A DNA stretch of 64,000 nucleotides from Treponema bryantii NK4A124 (GCF_000421345.1 NZ_ATWV01000004.1:1-64000), one strand, 5' to 3'. Counted from the first letter of the stretch, positions 18,355 to 27,477 are shown. Program-made: numbers and translations. Notes: generated by a model not told the origin, from the sequence alone.

Positions 18355-19431
18355 ATGCTTTACCATCTTGGTCAGTTTCTTCAGCAGTATTGGGGTCCTG
18401 CACGACTCCTTACATCTTACGCAGTACTTATTACCCTTGCACTTTATCTGGGCTTTATTCTCGCCTATAAACTGATTCCAAAATTCTACAATGTACTGCC
18501 TCATGACAGAGGCCGCGAATTCACTCTCAAGGATAATGCAGAGGCTGCTAAAGGAAAGCCAACCGGAACAGGTGTGGTTTTCATTTCTATTTTTGTTGTA
18601 TTATGCTTTTTGATTTGTCCTATGACCTGGACCCGTGCTTCAATTGTTCTGCTTACCTGGATTACAATGCTCACAGGTTATCTGGACGACCGTTCTACCG
18701 ACAGCTGGGGTGAATATCTCAAGGGTGCCCTGGATTTAATCATCAGTGTAGTAACAGCCTTTATTCTGTATTTTTCTTTCAAACAGCTTTCACCTGATGG
18801 AATTGTCCGCTTCTGGCTTCCTTTCTTTGCAAATGAAATTGCAGTGAACCCGATTGTTTATATCGTAATCTGTACAATCATGCTCTGGGCTTCCATTAAT
18901 ACAACAAACTGTACAGATGGTGTTGACGGGCTTTCTTCTACCCTCGTTCTGATTGCACTTTTAACACTTGGAATTTTCTTCTACTTTGTTCTTGGCCACA
19001 AGGATATTGCAGCCTACCTTCTGATTCAGCACCTTCCTTCCGGAGCAAACTGGGCTGTTATGCTTATGGCAATGGCCGGAGTTGTAATGGGTTACCTCTG
19101 GCACAATGCCTTCCCTTCTCACTGTCTTATGGGAGATGCAGGAAGCCGCGCCCTTGGTTACTTTATCGGCGTTGGTGTAATGGTAAGCGGAAACCCATTT
19201 ATTATTCTTGCAACCTCATCAATCATTCTGATTAACGGCGGTATGGGTCTTCTTAAGGTTTTCCTGCTCCGCTTCTTTAAGATTAAGATTTTTGAAAATA
19301 TCAGATTCCCTCTGCACGACCACATGAGAAAGAACCGCGGCTGGTCACCAACCCAGGTTCTCCTCAAGTTTATGATTCTTCAGCTGCTTATCACCTGCAC
19401 AATTATGGGTGTATTCCTGAAGGTAAGGTGA
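18355..19431 (+). CDS. mraY: Phospho-N-acetylmuramoyl-pentapeptide transferase
   Basis: 358-residue multi-helix membrane enzyme that makes lipid I from UDP-MurNAc-pentapeptide and undecaprenyl phosphate. Family marks: NTTNCTDGVDGLSS and HNAFPSHCLMGDAGSRALG with the catalytic Asp residues, and the C-terminal HDHMRKNRGW. It stands apart from a mur/fts cluster. Ribosome site CGAGG at 18342-18346. The stop codon TGA (19429-19431) is part of a family A repeat (GGTGATTTCG). Confidence 0.95.
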   Translation: MLYHLGQFLQQYWGPARLLTSYAVLITLALYLGFILAYKLIPKFYNVLPHDRGREFTLKDNAEAAKGKPTGTGVVFISIFVVLCFLICPMTWTRASIVLLTWITMLTGYLDDRSTDSWGEYLKGALDLIISVVTAFILYFSFKQLSPDGIVRFWLPFFANEIAVNPIVYIVICTIMLWASINTTNCTDGVDGLSSTLVLIALLTLGIFFYFVLGHKDIAAYLLIQHLPSGANWAVMLMAMAGVVMGYLWHNAFPSHCLMGDAGSRALGYFIGVGVMVSGNPFIILATSSIILINGGMGLLKVFLLRFFKIKIFENIRFPLHDHMRKNRGWSPTQVLLKFMILQLLITCTIMGVFLKVR

Positions 19432-19503
19432 TTTCGATACGCCCGCTTCGCGGGCACTCAATCACCGGTGGTTGAGTAGGCCGAAGGCCGTATCGAAACC
19501 ACC
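19427..19503. repeat. Family A inverted pair overlapping mraY stop
   Basis: 19427-19466 (GGTGATTTCG ... CTCAATCACC, centre CCCGCTTCGCGGG) abuts 19467-19503 (GGTGGTTGAGTA, centre GGCCGAAGGCC). In the first copy both arms carry the matching change GTGATT/AATCAC, so pairing is kept. One GAGTG and one GAGTA subtype. Confidence 0.95.
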
Positions 19504-19509
19504 ATTAAA

Positions 19510-20739
19510 TTAGTTCGCAAAGAATTCGATCAAAGTTTCAGCATCTTTAATAAGATTCTCTATTACGCAGTATTCATTCGGCTGATGGGCCTGGTCATCG
19601 AGCGTGCTCCATACAACAGCATCAATTCCTTCGCGTCGCAACTCAGCGCCAACGGTACCACCGCCGATTCCGATGAACTCGGCGTCAATGTTATGAACCT
19701 TTTTAATTGCAGCGGCCAGCTTCTGGGCAACAGGTGCAGTTACCGGAGTTGCAGGGCTTTCTGATTTCTGTGGAGTTGTATACTCAACCTTTACACCATA
19801 TTCAGCTTCTACCTCGCGGCAGCACTTATCTACTTCTTTTAGAACATCATCCAGCTTGTAGCAAGGTAAAATGCGGCAGTCCATGCAGAAAGTATCTTCA
19901 CCAGGAATGATGTTTATACTGTCTACGTTCTTTTCCCGCTTTGTCGGCTGGAAGGTTGAATAGTCAGGCTCAAAGAGTGAATCGTGTTTGTTGAAAACTT
20001 TTTCCAGACCGTTGAGTTTAAGAGAGAGAGCAGACGCTGCAAGGCAGGCATTGGCACCGCTGTCCGGGCGGCTTCCGTGAGTCTGCTTGCCCATTACGTG
20101 AACTCGCAGCCACAAAAGATTTTTTTCTGCAATTTCGATTGTGCGGCCTTCGCTGTCTCCCCCATCAGGAATCAAAACCAGATCACTCTTTCGGAACAGT
20201 GAAGTATTGTGAATGAGCCAGATTGCTCCATACTCACTGCCGTTTTCTTCATCAGCAACAAAAAGCAACTTTACTGTATGGGCCGGTACCAGGCCGTTTT
20301 TTATGTAATAAAGAGCCGCAAAGGCAGCAGAACAAAGGCCCTGCTGATTATCCTCTACACCGCGCCCGTAAAGGCGGCCGTCTTTTTCTACAACTTTCCA
20401 TGGGTCTGTATTCCAGAGCTTTGGGTCGCCTACAGGAACTACATCCATGTGAGCCATTACCCAGATTCGCTGACTGTCATCTGTACCAGGAATTGTTACA
20501 ACAAGACTTGGTCTTACCCCTGCACTTACACGGCTGTCCGGAGCTTCAAAGCGTTCTATTGTGCAGCCAAGGCTGCCACCTTCAAAGCCCTTATCACGAA
20601 GCCAGGCCTCAAGAGCAGCTGCCTTTTTCGATTCTCCATCTCCACCGCCCTCAGGAGCAATGGCAGGAATAGAAGTAAGAAGAGTTTCAAGAGCAACGAT
20701 TTCACGCTCGTTAGTTTTCAAAAAATCGTGTGAATTCAT
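19510..20739 (-). CDS. M20-family metallopeptidase (dipeptidase/deacylase)
   Basis: 409 residues. Zinc-site motifs AHMDVVPVG (His and the first Asp), GRGVEDNQQG, and the catalytic/ligand pair in LFVADEENGSEYG; dimerisation domain in the middle; late His in DDQAHQPNEY. The family removes N-acyl groups or cleaves dipeptides in the cytoplasm; the substrate is not evident. Its ATG overlaps the galE stop by one base (TAATG), so the two are translationally coupled. Confidence 0.88.
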   Translation of the reverse strand: MNSHDFLKTNEREIVALETLLTSIPAIAPEGGGDGESKKAAALEAWLRDKGFEGGSLGCTIERFEAPDSRVSAGVRPSLVVTIPGTDDSQRIWVMAHMDVVPVGDPKLWNTDPWKVVEKDGRLYGRGVEDNQQGLCSAAFAALYYIKNGLVPAHTVKLLFVADEENGSEYGAIWLIHNTSLFRKSDLVLIPDGGDSEGRTIEIAEKNLLWLRVHVMGKQTHGSRPDSGANACLAASALSLKLNGLEKVFNKHDSLFEPDYSTFQPTKREKNVDSINIIPGEDTFCMDCRILPCYKLDDVLKEVDKCCREVEAEYGVKVEYTTPQKSESPATPVTAPVAQKLAAAIKKVHNIDAEFIGIGGGTVGAELRREGIDAVVWSTLDDQAHQPNEYCVIENLIKDAETLIEFFAN

Positions 20740-21701
20740 TAGCGGTATACTTCCCAGGTAGTTTTTACGAGTGTGTCTACATCAGAATATTTTGGCTCCC
20801 AGCCGAGAAGTTCCTTTGCGCGCTTAGAAGTTGCATAAAGGCATGCAGGGTCACCAGGGCGGCGCTCTACATCTTCTGCAGGAATTGCCTTGCCGGTAAT
20901 TCTGCGTGAAGCTTCAATAATTTCTTTAACAGTAGTTCCCTTTTCTGTTCCAAGGTTTACTGTAAGGCTCTTATCGTTCTTTGTAATATAATCCAGAGCC
21001 ATTACGTGAGCGCGGGCAAGGTCTGTTACGTGTACATAATCGCGGATACAGGTTCCGTCGCGTGTATCATAATCAGTTCCAAAAACCTTCATTCCCTCTT
21101 TCATGCCGGCTGCAACTTCCATTACACGTGGCAAAAGGTTCTGAGGATTCTGCTCCAGTCCGCGGATTTCTCCCTCAGGATCATAACCGGCAGCATTGAA
21201 ATAGCGGAGGGCTGCAAAGCGCATTCCTCTAAGCTGATCATACCAGGCCATAAAGCGCTCAATTTCAAGCTTTGTAAAGCCGTAGTAATTTTCCGGATTT
21301 TTTGGATGATCTTCATCAATTGGAAGATATTCAGGTGAACCGAACACAGCCGCAGATGAAGAGAAAATCATTTTCTTACAGCCGTATTTTACTGCTGCAT
21401 TCATGATATTGATTGTACCTGTGATATTATTAATGCTGTATTTTTCGGGTTCTACCATAGACTCGCCGGCAGCCTTAAATGCAGCAAGGTGAACAAAAGC
21501 ATCAAAACCGCGGGCAAAAGCCTGCTCCAGGTCGCGTTCAATTAAAATATTACCGTAGATAAAATCATTTTTTGGGAAAAGATTGCAGCGAAGTCCGCTC
21601 GAAAGATTATCGAATACAGTTACCTCGTGTCCGGCCTTCATCATTTCTTTTACAACGTGGCTTCCGATATATCCGGCACCACCAATTACTAAAACCTTCA
21701 T
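20739..21701 (-). CDS. galE: UDP-glucose 4-epimerase
   Basis: 320 residues. Rossmann motif GGAGYIGSH near the N-terminus and catalytic YGFTK (YxxxK), with the SSSAAVFG segment supplying the catalytic Ser. Interconverts UDP-glucose and UDP-galactose for surface glycans. First gene of a pair with the M20 peptidase. The preceding lipoprotein gene ends 8 bases upstream on the same strand and may share its transcript. Confidence 0.93.
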   Translation of the reverse strand: MKVLVIGGAGYIGSHVVKEMMKAGHEVTVFDNLSSGLRCNLFPKNDFIYGNILIERDLEQAFARGFDAFVHLAAFKAAGESMVEPEKYSINNITGTINIMNAAVKYGCKKMIFSSSAAVFGSPEYLPIDEDHPKNPENYYGFTKLEIERFMAWYDQLRGMRFAALRYFNAAGYDPEGEIRGLEQNPQNLLPRVMEVAAGMKEGMKVFGTDYDTRDGTCIRDYVHVTDLARAHVMALDYITKNDKSLTVNLGTEKGTTVKEIIEASRRITGKAIPAEDVERRPGDPACLYATSKRAKELLGWEPKYSDVDTLVKTTWEVYR

Positions 21702-21709
21702 AAAAACTC

Positions 21710-22111
21710 CTATTTGTAAAATACAGCGAGAGCGACATAATCTCCCGCGCCAATGCTAGCCCAGCATGTTTCATATAATATAAAATCAGAAGAAATTTCT
21801 TCCTGCTTGATTTTCAAAACCTTGTCAGCCTGGTCGCTGTTTACGCCATCTCCTCTTAGTATAACAATCTCGCTTTCAGAAAGTTTTACATCAGATTTTT
21901 TCACGGCATTAACATCATTTTTATATGCAGCCTCAAACCAGGCAGGCAGAGACTGTCCAAATCCTTTATATTTCCAGTCCTTAAAAAGTAACTTTTTATT
22001 GCTTTGTTTTTTTTCTATATTGATATCGCTTTCACCTGCTGATGTACTTACACAGGAAGCGAGCAAAACGATAAGAAGCAGAGGTAAAATCAGATAAAGT
22101 CTTTTTTTCAT
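21710..22111 (-). CDS. Small lipoprotein, unknown function
   Basis: 133 residues from the ATG at 22111; signal with lipobox LASC (C20). The frame extends upstream to 22156, but the ATG at 22111 has AGAAGAG just before it and begins a proper signal peptide. The mature part has a GQSLPAWFE segment, seen in other treponemal lipoproteins of unknown role, and an aromatic C-terminus. Function not recognised. Confidence 0.75.
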   Translation of the reverse strand: MKKRLYLILPLLLIVLLASCVSTSAGESDINIEKKQSNKKLLFKDWKYKGFGQSLPAWFEAAYKNDVNAVKKSDVKLSESEIVILRGDGVNSDQADKVLKIKQEEISSDFILYETCWASIGAGDYVALAVFYK

Positions 22112-22218
22112 CTCTTCTATTTTATCAGATTCAGGGCGCAATGTTAAGTTATGCATCCTTTTACATTACTGCACAGGTCTTGAATCATAAACTGATTTTG
22201 AGGTAAACTTCTAACACT

Positions 22219-22638
22219 ATGAAAAAAATTATTTCTCTTGCTGCACTTATTTCAATTGCATTTACATTTTTCTCTTGCCGAACTCTTAAAGAAATTCCAG
22301 AAGATAAAACTGCTGCCCAAATCATTCAGATGGGACAAAATTATGGTGGAGTTTCAGATTATAAATCAGCTGAATTCTGCTATAACACTGTAGTTGAACG
22401 CTATGGTTCTGATCCTTCTATTTATGTTGAAGCAAAATATGAACTTGGCCGTGTATATCTTGCACAGCACAAATATGAAAAAGCTTATAACATCTTTACA
22501 GAATTACTCGACCTTTACGACTCTTATGGTACTATGCTGCCAGGCTCATACAAAAAGCTCTGCAATATCAGCATAAGCCAGATTCCTGAATTAAGATTAC
22601 AGGAAATTCAGGCTAAAAACGGTACTGTTTCTGAGTAA
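22219..22638 (+). CDS. Small TPR-like lipoprotein
   Basis: 139 residues, lipobox FFSC (C20). Residues about 33-115 look like two tetratricopeptide-type helical repeats (SAEFCYNTVVERYG, YEKAYNIFTELLDLY), resembling BamD/YbgF-like envelope adaptors. TTGAAT (22180-22185), 18 bp, TAAACT (22204-22209) would start transcription 1-3 bases before the ATG. Function inferred only from fold. Confidence 0.7.
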   Translation: MKKIISLAALISIAFTFFSCRTLKEIPEDKTAAQIIQMGQNYGGVSDYKSAEFCYNTVVERYGSDPSIYVEAKYELGRVYLAQHKYEKAYNIFTELLDLYDSYGTMLPGSYKKLCNISISQIPELRLQEIQAKNGTVSE

Positions 22639-22639
22639 T

Positions 22640-23953
22640 TTATTCAGCAGGCAGAAGAATCGAGTGAATCTTGATTTTTCTGCTTTCTGCAATTCCCAAT
22701 ACATAATCTTTTGAATACTTTCTGCTACCCCGGGGTGTCGGGTGCGGTTCTGCATCACCAATCAAAATGATTTCCTTTCGGGCAGTATTTCTCCAGGAAT
22801 AAAACTCACAGGCTGCATACATGGCCTCGTAAACTGCTTCCGGAATATCGCCGCCCTCTTTTCCATAAATACGAACTGAGTTAAGATTTTTTGAAAAACT
22901 TGTAAAATTAGAAGTAAAAGGAAATACCTTTACCGGCAAATCCATATACTTAAAAGTATCACCATAGTCGCGATAGAAAAGAAGCCCTACCCGAGTTCCC
23001 GGCGTCTCGCCAAAGAGTTCGGCAAGCAACGGCTGCATATCAGTTTTAAGCTTATCAAGATCATTTTTCATACTGCCGGTTGCATCAATTGCAAAAACAA
23101 GATCAAGGTTATCTTTATCAGGAATATCCGCGAGAAGGCCGCGAATATCTTCTATGATTGTTTCCGGTCCCTTTGAATAGATGATATCATCAGACATTTC
23201 CTTAAACTTTTCGCTTGCAAGAGGGTTGTAGTCATCTGTAAGGACAGTTTCTGGTTCTTCAACAGGTTCCGGTTCTTCTATAGGCTCTGGTTCCGGAAGT
23301 GGAGCAGGTGCCGGCTTTGGTTCCGGCTTTGGAGCAGGCTTTTTTACCACCCGTTTTGTCACCTTAAGATCAAACATAAAAGGACTGTCCATATAGTCGC
23401 CGGTATAGTCTGCATAAGGCTTTTCAAAGGAACGGATATTTATAAAAGTGCCCTTACCAATCGTGATTTCCCCATGGCGCGACCACTCGTAGCCGTAAAC
23501 AATTGTTTCTGGGATATAAATATGAAAAGCTTCTACTTCACCGCCAGCTTTTCCACCAAAAAGGCTTGTTTTTTCAGGTGTTGAATCAACCAGGCTGTAT
23601 TTTGCACCCTCAGATTCAAGCTTTTTACCATCCAGAAAGCGTATTTCATCACCATTTATTTTATTATACTCTTTGGCTCGGTAGGCATAACTGTCGCTTT
23701 TACCTTCCGGGTCCTTTGTAGTCTCTGTAAGAAGAATTGAATTTACATTAGCAGTCTTTTTTACGTAAAGATGATAGCCCCCGTTTTTCTTATCAGCTAC
23801 AAGGCGGACATCACTGGCCTTTATGCGCAGCTGCTGCTGTTTTGGAGTATACAAGGCTGTTTGTGAGCCTTCAGATTCACCTGAATTCTGGGCAAAAGTA
23901 ATACCTTTCAGGGCCATCATAAAAATCATCAATACAAATATTTTTTTCTGCAT
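22640..23953 (-). CDS. Secreted VWA-domain protein with Pro/Glu linker
   Basis: 437 residues. Cleavable signal (MALKGITFAQ), an N-terminal domain to about 200, then a Lys/Pro and Glu/Pro-rich linker about 203-240, and a VWA domain with metal site DATGS near 288 and a late IILIGDAEPHP. Such linkers can span periplasm or peptidoglycan. The VWA domain probably mediates adhesion or complex assembly. It ends 2 bases from the convergent lipoprotein gene. Confidence 0.78.
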   Translation of the reverse strand: MQKKIFVLMIFMMALKGITFAQNSGESEGSQTALYTPKQQQLRIKASDVRLVADKKNGGYHLYVKKTANVNSILLTETTKDPEGKSDSYAYRAKEYNKINGDEIRFLDGKKLESEGAKYSLVDSTPEKTSLFGGKAGGEVEAFHIYIPETIVYGYEWSRHGEITIGKGTFINIRSFEKPYADYTGDYMDSPFMFDLKVTKRVVKKPAPKPEPKPAPAPLPEPEPIEEPEPVEEPETVLTDDYNPLASEKFKEMSDDIIYSKGPETIIEDIRGLLADIPDKDNLDLVFAIDATGSMKNDLDKLKTDMQPLLAELFGETPGTRVGLLFYRDYGDTFKYMDLPVKVFPFTSNFTSFSKNLNSVRIYGKEGGDIPEAVYEAMYAACEFYSWRNTARKEIILIGDAEPHPTPRGSRKYSKDYVLGIAESRKIKIHSILLPAE

Positions 23954-24074
23954 AGGTAAATTATCGGCTAGACAAATAAAAAAATTGATTTATAATAGAA
24001 GAACTAAGGTTTAGTATTTATAAAAGCCTTTAGTATTAGTAAAAAAAGTCTCTGATTTCAAGCGACAAAACAAA

Positions 24075-25148
24075 ATGAGTACTCAAGAATTTGAACAGGT
24101 AGATATAAATTCCTTTCTCGATCATACAGAAGACGTTAGCCCGGCTGACAATAACGGTGCATTTACCGACCGGCAGAATGAACTTATAAATCAGCTTCTG
24201 GATTATACTAAGGAAAACGATAAGGAACATTATCAGACCTTTATGAACCGAATTATGGACTTAAATTCCATTGATTCATCGGTTTCAAAATTTCCTTCTC
24301 TTCTGGAACGCTCGGAACTTGCAGGCGGCACCCGTACCCGCACTACCCTTATTGAATCTCTTATTAAGCACCAGGATGCGGGCGACAGAACCCTGCGACT
24401 TCCTTCAAAAGCAGTCCTTGGAAAAAGCCTTCTTATTGCTAAGGCCCACACTCTTTCTAATTTTGCAAAATATACAGGCCACCTTGGAAAAGATTTTGAA
24501 AAGCTTTCCAAAGCCTTTGACACAGAAACCATTCTTTCTATGTTCTCTCTGCTTGCTGAGGACGTATATCTGAACCTGATTTCTGATACTGAACAGCCTA
24601 TGGAATTCCGTCGGGAATGGGCCCTTTCTTTGCTGCTTCTTTGGGAACACTGGAATGATGAAACAAGTGAAAATGTAGCGCCTATTCTTCAGTCTGTATG
24701 GACTGCACGACGCAAGCTTGCTCCTGCCTTTGGTACTATGATGGGTACAAGTGAGCTTCTGCTTATTTCCATGCAGATGGATGACCAGTGGATCAGCTTT
24801 ATTAAACAAAAGATGGGAGACGACGGTGTTTCCCATGCCATGGAAGAGTTTTTGTTTGGTATTTCTACCGAGCAGATTCAGTCTCTGCGCCAGATACTTA
24901 AAACAAAAGGAATTCCAGCCATTGGGCGTGATGAAGTTTCAAAGTTCCTCGGAGAGCATGTTAAAGCCGATGCCGGTTTGGACTACCGCGACTTCTACTC
25001 AATGTATACAATCCGCCGCGATAACGCACGTTCGCGAGCCCGCCTTCATCTGGAAGGCCCAAAAAAGACACTGGAAGATTACTTTATCCAGTTTGTAACC
25101 GCAGAAAACAAGGAGAAACAAAATAATGACACCTTCGCAAAATCCTGA
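24075..25148 (+). CDS. Conserved-looking protein of unknown function
   Basis: 357 residues, soluble, largely helical and acidic at the N-terminus (FLDHTEDVSPADN), with no signal, membrane helix or motif I recognise. It overlaps the XRE-cupin regulator by 23 bases, so the two are surely co-expressed, which hints at a shared signal. No ribosome site stands out before the ATG. Confidence 0.7.
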   Translation: MSTQEFEQVDINSFLDHTEDVSPADNNGAFTDRQNELINQLLDYTKENDKEHYQTFMNRIMDLNSIDSSVSKFPSLLERSELAGGTRTRTTLIESLIKHQDAGDRTLRLPSKAVLGKSLLIAKAHTLSNFAKYTGHLGKDFEKLSKAFDTETILSMFSLLAEDVYLNLISDTEQPMEFRREWALSLLLLWEHWNDETSENVAPILQSVWTARRKLAPAFGTMMGTSELLLISMQMDDQWISFIKQKMGDDGVSHAMEEFLFGISTEQIQSLRQILKTKGIPAIGRDEVSKFLGEHVKADAGLDYRDFYSMYTIRRDNARSRARLHLEGPKKTLEDYFIQFVTAENKEKQNNDTFAKS

Positions 25149-25743
25149 AAAAGAAGAAGACACTTCTTCAAAAAAAGTTCCTTACCACTTTGGAGAAAAG
25201 CTCCGTCAGGTTCGCGAGCACAGAGGCTACACTCTTAAGGTTGTTGCTCAGCGCGCAGGCGTAAGTGAAAGTCTTGTTTCTCAGATTGAAAGAAATCACG
25301 TCTCTCCTGCAATCGACACCCTGCTCGCTCTTGCAGATGTACTCGACATTAACCTTGAATATCTTTTTGAAGAATACCGTAAAAAGCGCCCGGTTCACAT
25401 TATCCGTGCTGAATCCCGCGCCAGCGTAAAAGAAGACGAAGTTGTCTACGAAGAGCTGGCCCGCCCTGAATCCCCAACCGGCGAAGAATCTACCGAATCC
25501 TACATCATTAAGATTCCGGCAGGCTCCCACACCCACCACGGCTCCTTCGGCCACATAGGCCGCGAAATAGGCCTCGTGTTGAAGGGCCGCGCCAAGTTCA
25601 CCTACGCCGGTCAGGAATACATCCTCGAAGAAGGCGACAGCGTTTCCTTCTCCTCAGGCTCCCCTCACGTCCTCGAAAACGACGGCGACACCACCATGGA
25701 AGCCGTGTGGTTCGTTACTCCGGCGGAAAGATTCGCGAAATAA
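25126..25743 (+). CDS. XRE-family transcription regulator with cupin domain
   Basis: 205 residues. Helix-turn-helix at about 24-80 (LRQVREHRGYTLKVVAQRAGVS) and a C-terminal cupin about 125-195 (HGSFGHIGREIGLVLKG, SFSSGSPHVLEN). Such regulators bind a small molecule or metal in the cupin and repress nearby metabolic genes. AAGGAG precedes the ATG. The citrate synthase gene starts 309 bases downstream with a palindrome in its promoter region, a candidate target (inference). Confidence 0.9.
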   Translation: MTPSQNPEKEEDTSSKKVPYHFGEKLRQVREHRGYTLKVVAQRAGVSESLVSQIERNHVSPAIDTLLALADVLDINLEYLFEEYRKKRPVHIIRAESRASVKEDEVVYEELARPESPTGEESTESYIIKIPAGSHTHHGSFGHIGREIGLVLKGRAKFTYAGQEYILEEGDSVSFSSGSPHVLENDGDTTMEAVWFVTPAERFAK

Positions 25744-25845
25744 GCAGGCTGTGCTTGCCACCCCCCCCCTCTCTTTTAGTATATAAAGAAATACATAATT
25801 CACGACTGTGAATATAAATACTATTGACCAAATTAATACAATTTG

Positions 25846-25934
25846 TGTCAGAAAGTCTGCGGAATAGAAAAAGGTCCCTAAAAACATCATCCCGTTTTTA
25901 GGGACCTTTTTCTATGGGAGCAGATTTTCTGACA
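25846..25934. terminator. 89-base near-perfect two-part hairpin
   Basis: Inner arms 25864-25885 and 25894-25915 pair perfectly over 22 bp (core GGTCCC / GGGACC) around an 8-base loop ATCATCCC. Outer arms TGTCAGAAAGTCTGC (25846-25860) and GCAGATTTTCTGACA (25920-25934) pair at 14 of 15 positions. A strong bidirectional terminator is the simplest reading; it is larger than usual and could be a MITE remnant. Confidence 0.8.
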
Positions 25935-25953
25935 AGATTTCTATAATTTTATA

Positions 25954-25982
25954 TTGAATTTATTTTTTCTAGTCTGTATAAT
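25954..25982 (+). promoter_or_regulatory. Citrate synthase promoter
   Basis: TTGAAT (25954-25959), 17 bp, perfect TATAAT (25977-25982); start expected near 25989, leaving a leader of about 64 bases. Confidence 0.65.
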
Positions 25983-25994
25983 TATGTAATTTTA

Positions 25995-26010
25995 TTGCAT
26001 AATTATGCAA
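25995..26010. promoter_or_regulatory. Palindromic operator candidate TTGCATAATTATGCAA
   Basis: A perfect 16-base palindrome at about +6 to +22 of the citrate synthase transcript, a classical repressor position. A further ATGCAT lies at 26027-26032. Similar half-sites (TGCATAA) flank the aminotransferase promoter at 5663-5690. Confidence 0.5.
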
Positions 26011-26052
26011 AAACCCGCGTAATTATATGCATTTCTTTATATTACGGAGGCA

Positions 26053-27414
26053 ATGATGTCTAACAAATCTGAAGCAGCAATTCTTAAGAATCTGGAAAAA
26101 CTGGCTGTCCACAATGACCCTATCGATCAGAAGCTCTACTCGCAATATGATGTAAAACGAGGCCTCCGTAATGCAAACGGAACTGGTGTACTTGTTGGCC
26201 TTACCCGCATTGGTGATGTAGTTGGTTACGAATTAAAGGATGGTCAGAAAATCGCAATTCCTGGCCGCCTTGTTTACCGAGGCTACAATGTAGAAGACCT
26301 CATTAAAGACGCAGAAAAAAACAAGCAGTTCGGTTACGAGCAGTGCGCTTACCTGCTTCTTTTCGGAGAGCTTCCTAATAAGGCAAAACTCGAAGCCTTC
26401 TCTAACTATCTTGGCGAGTGCCGTGTTCTTCCTGCAAACTTTACAGAAGACATGATTATGAAGGCTCCTTCAAATGATATCATGAATAAAATTGCCCGCG
26501 GTGTTCTTGCAAGTTATTCTTATGATGAAGATCCTGAGAACCGCAGCGTAAGCAATGTAATCAAGCAGTGTATTCAGCTGATTGCCCGCTTCTCTACACT
26601 CGCCGCTTACGGCTATCAGGCAAAGCGCCGCTACTACGACAACAAATCTCTTTTCATTCATAACCCGAAACCTGAGCTTTCTACCGCAGAAAACTTCCTC
26701 CGCCTTATCCGCTCAGACAAGCAGTACACACGCCTCGAGGCAGAAATCCTCGATCTGGCTTTGATTCTTCATGCTGAACACGGTGGTGGTAACAACTCTT
26801 CTCTTACAGTTCACGTTGTTTCTTCTGCAGATACAGATACCTACTCTGCAATGGCTGCAGCTGTTGGTTCTCTTAAGGGACGCCGCCATGGTGGTGCAAA
26901 CATCAAGGTTATGGAAATGATGGATGACATCAAGGCCAACGTAAAGGACTGGACAAGCGAAAAAGAAGTCGGCAACTACCTGAGAAAGATTGCAACAAAA
27001 GAAGCCGGCGACCGCTCTGGTTTGATTTACGGTATGGGCCACGCAATTTATACAATCAGCGACCCTCGTGAAGTGCTGCTCAAAGCTAAGGCTAAAAAGC
27101 TTGCAAAAGAAAAGGGCTGTCTCGAAGAGTTTGCTCTTTATGATTTGATTGAAAAGCTTGCTCCGGCCATCATTCAGGATGTTCACCAGTCAGATAAAAA
27201 AATTTGTGCAAACGTTGATATGTACTCTGGTCTTGTTTATTCTATGCTCAACATTCCACGAGAACTCTTTACACCAATCTTTGCAATTTCCCGAATTGCC
27301 GGATGGTCTGCTCACCGCCTTGAGGAAATTGTCAGCGGCGGCCGTATTTATCGTCCTGCTTACAAGAACATCTCAAAAGAGCGCGAGTTTGTTCCGCTGA
27401 TGGATAGAAAATAA
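26053..27414 (+). CDS. gltA: Citrate synthase
   Basis: 453 residues. Condenses oxaloacetate and acetyl-CoA. Catalytic-region motifs LHAEHGGGNNSS, GRRHGGAN and GMGHAIYTISDPR hold the expected histidines; the late RIAGWSAHRLEE is also typical. The N-terminal 70 residues are longer than in short citrate synthases. GGAGG at 26046-26050 fits the ATG at 26053 or the next at 26056. No other TCA genes nearby; in a fermenting treponeme it may feed glutamate synthesis (inference). Confidence 0.93.
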   Translation: MMSNKSEAAILKNLEKLAVHNDPIDQKLYSQYDVKRGLRNANGTGVLVGLTRIGDVVGYELKDGQKIAIPGRLVYRGYNVEDLIKDAEKNKQFGYEQCAYLLLFGELPNKAKLEAFSNYLGECRVLPANFTEDMIMKAPSNDIMNKIARGVLASYSYDEDPENRSVSNVIKQCIQLIARFSTLAAYGYQAKRRYYDNKSLFIHNPKPELSTAENFLRLIRSDKQYTRLEAEILDLALILHAEHGGGNNSSLTVHVVSSADTDTYSAMAAAVGSLKGRRHGGANIKVMEMMDDIKANVKDWTSEKEVGNYLRKIATKEAGDRSGLIYGMGHAIYTISDPREVLLKAKAKKLAKEKGCLEEFALYDLIEKLAPAIIQDVHQSDKKICANVDMYSGLVYSMLNIPRELFTPIFAISRIAGWSAHRLEEIVSGGRIYRPAYKNISKEREFVPLMDRK

Positions 27415-27425
27415 ACGTAAAGTAC

Positions 27426-27465
27426 GGTGGTTGAGTGCTCGCGAAGCGAGCGTATCGAAACCACC
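27426..27465. repeat. Family A single copy before rsuA-like gene
   Basis: GGTGGTTGAGTG, centre GCTCGCGAAGCGAGC, ATCGAAACCACC. It lies 12 bases before the start codon at 27478, so it would be the 5' leader or an upstream terminator for that gene. Confidence 0.95.
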
Positions 27466-27477
27466 GCAGAACTCACT

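Larger units (their letters stand above)
25744..26052. other. Regulatory intergenic region before citrate synthase
   Basis: 309 bases without a gene. Contents: a C-run at 25761-25769, a small inverted repeat ATTCAC-GACT-GTGAAT (25798-25813), a very long hairpin (25846-25934), the gltA promoter (25954-25982) and a palindromic operator candidate (25995-26010). Confidence 0.75.

Noticed and set aside
27427-27477. Repeat-encoded N-terminal extension of the RsuA-like protein
   Set aside because: VVECSRSERIETT is the translated repeat; the S4 domain begins normally at the 27478 ATG, and no ribosome site precedes 27427.
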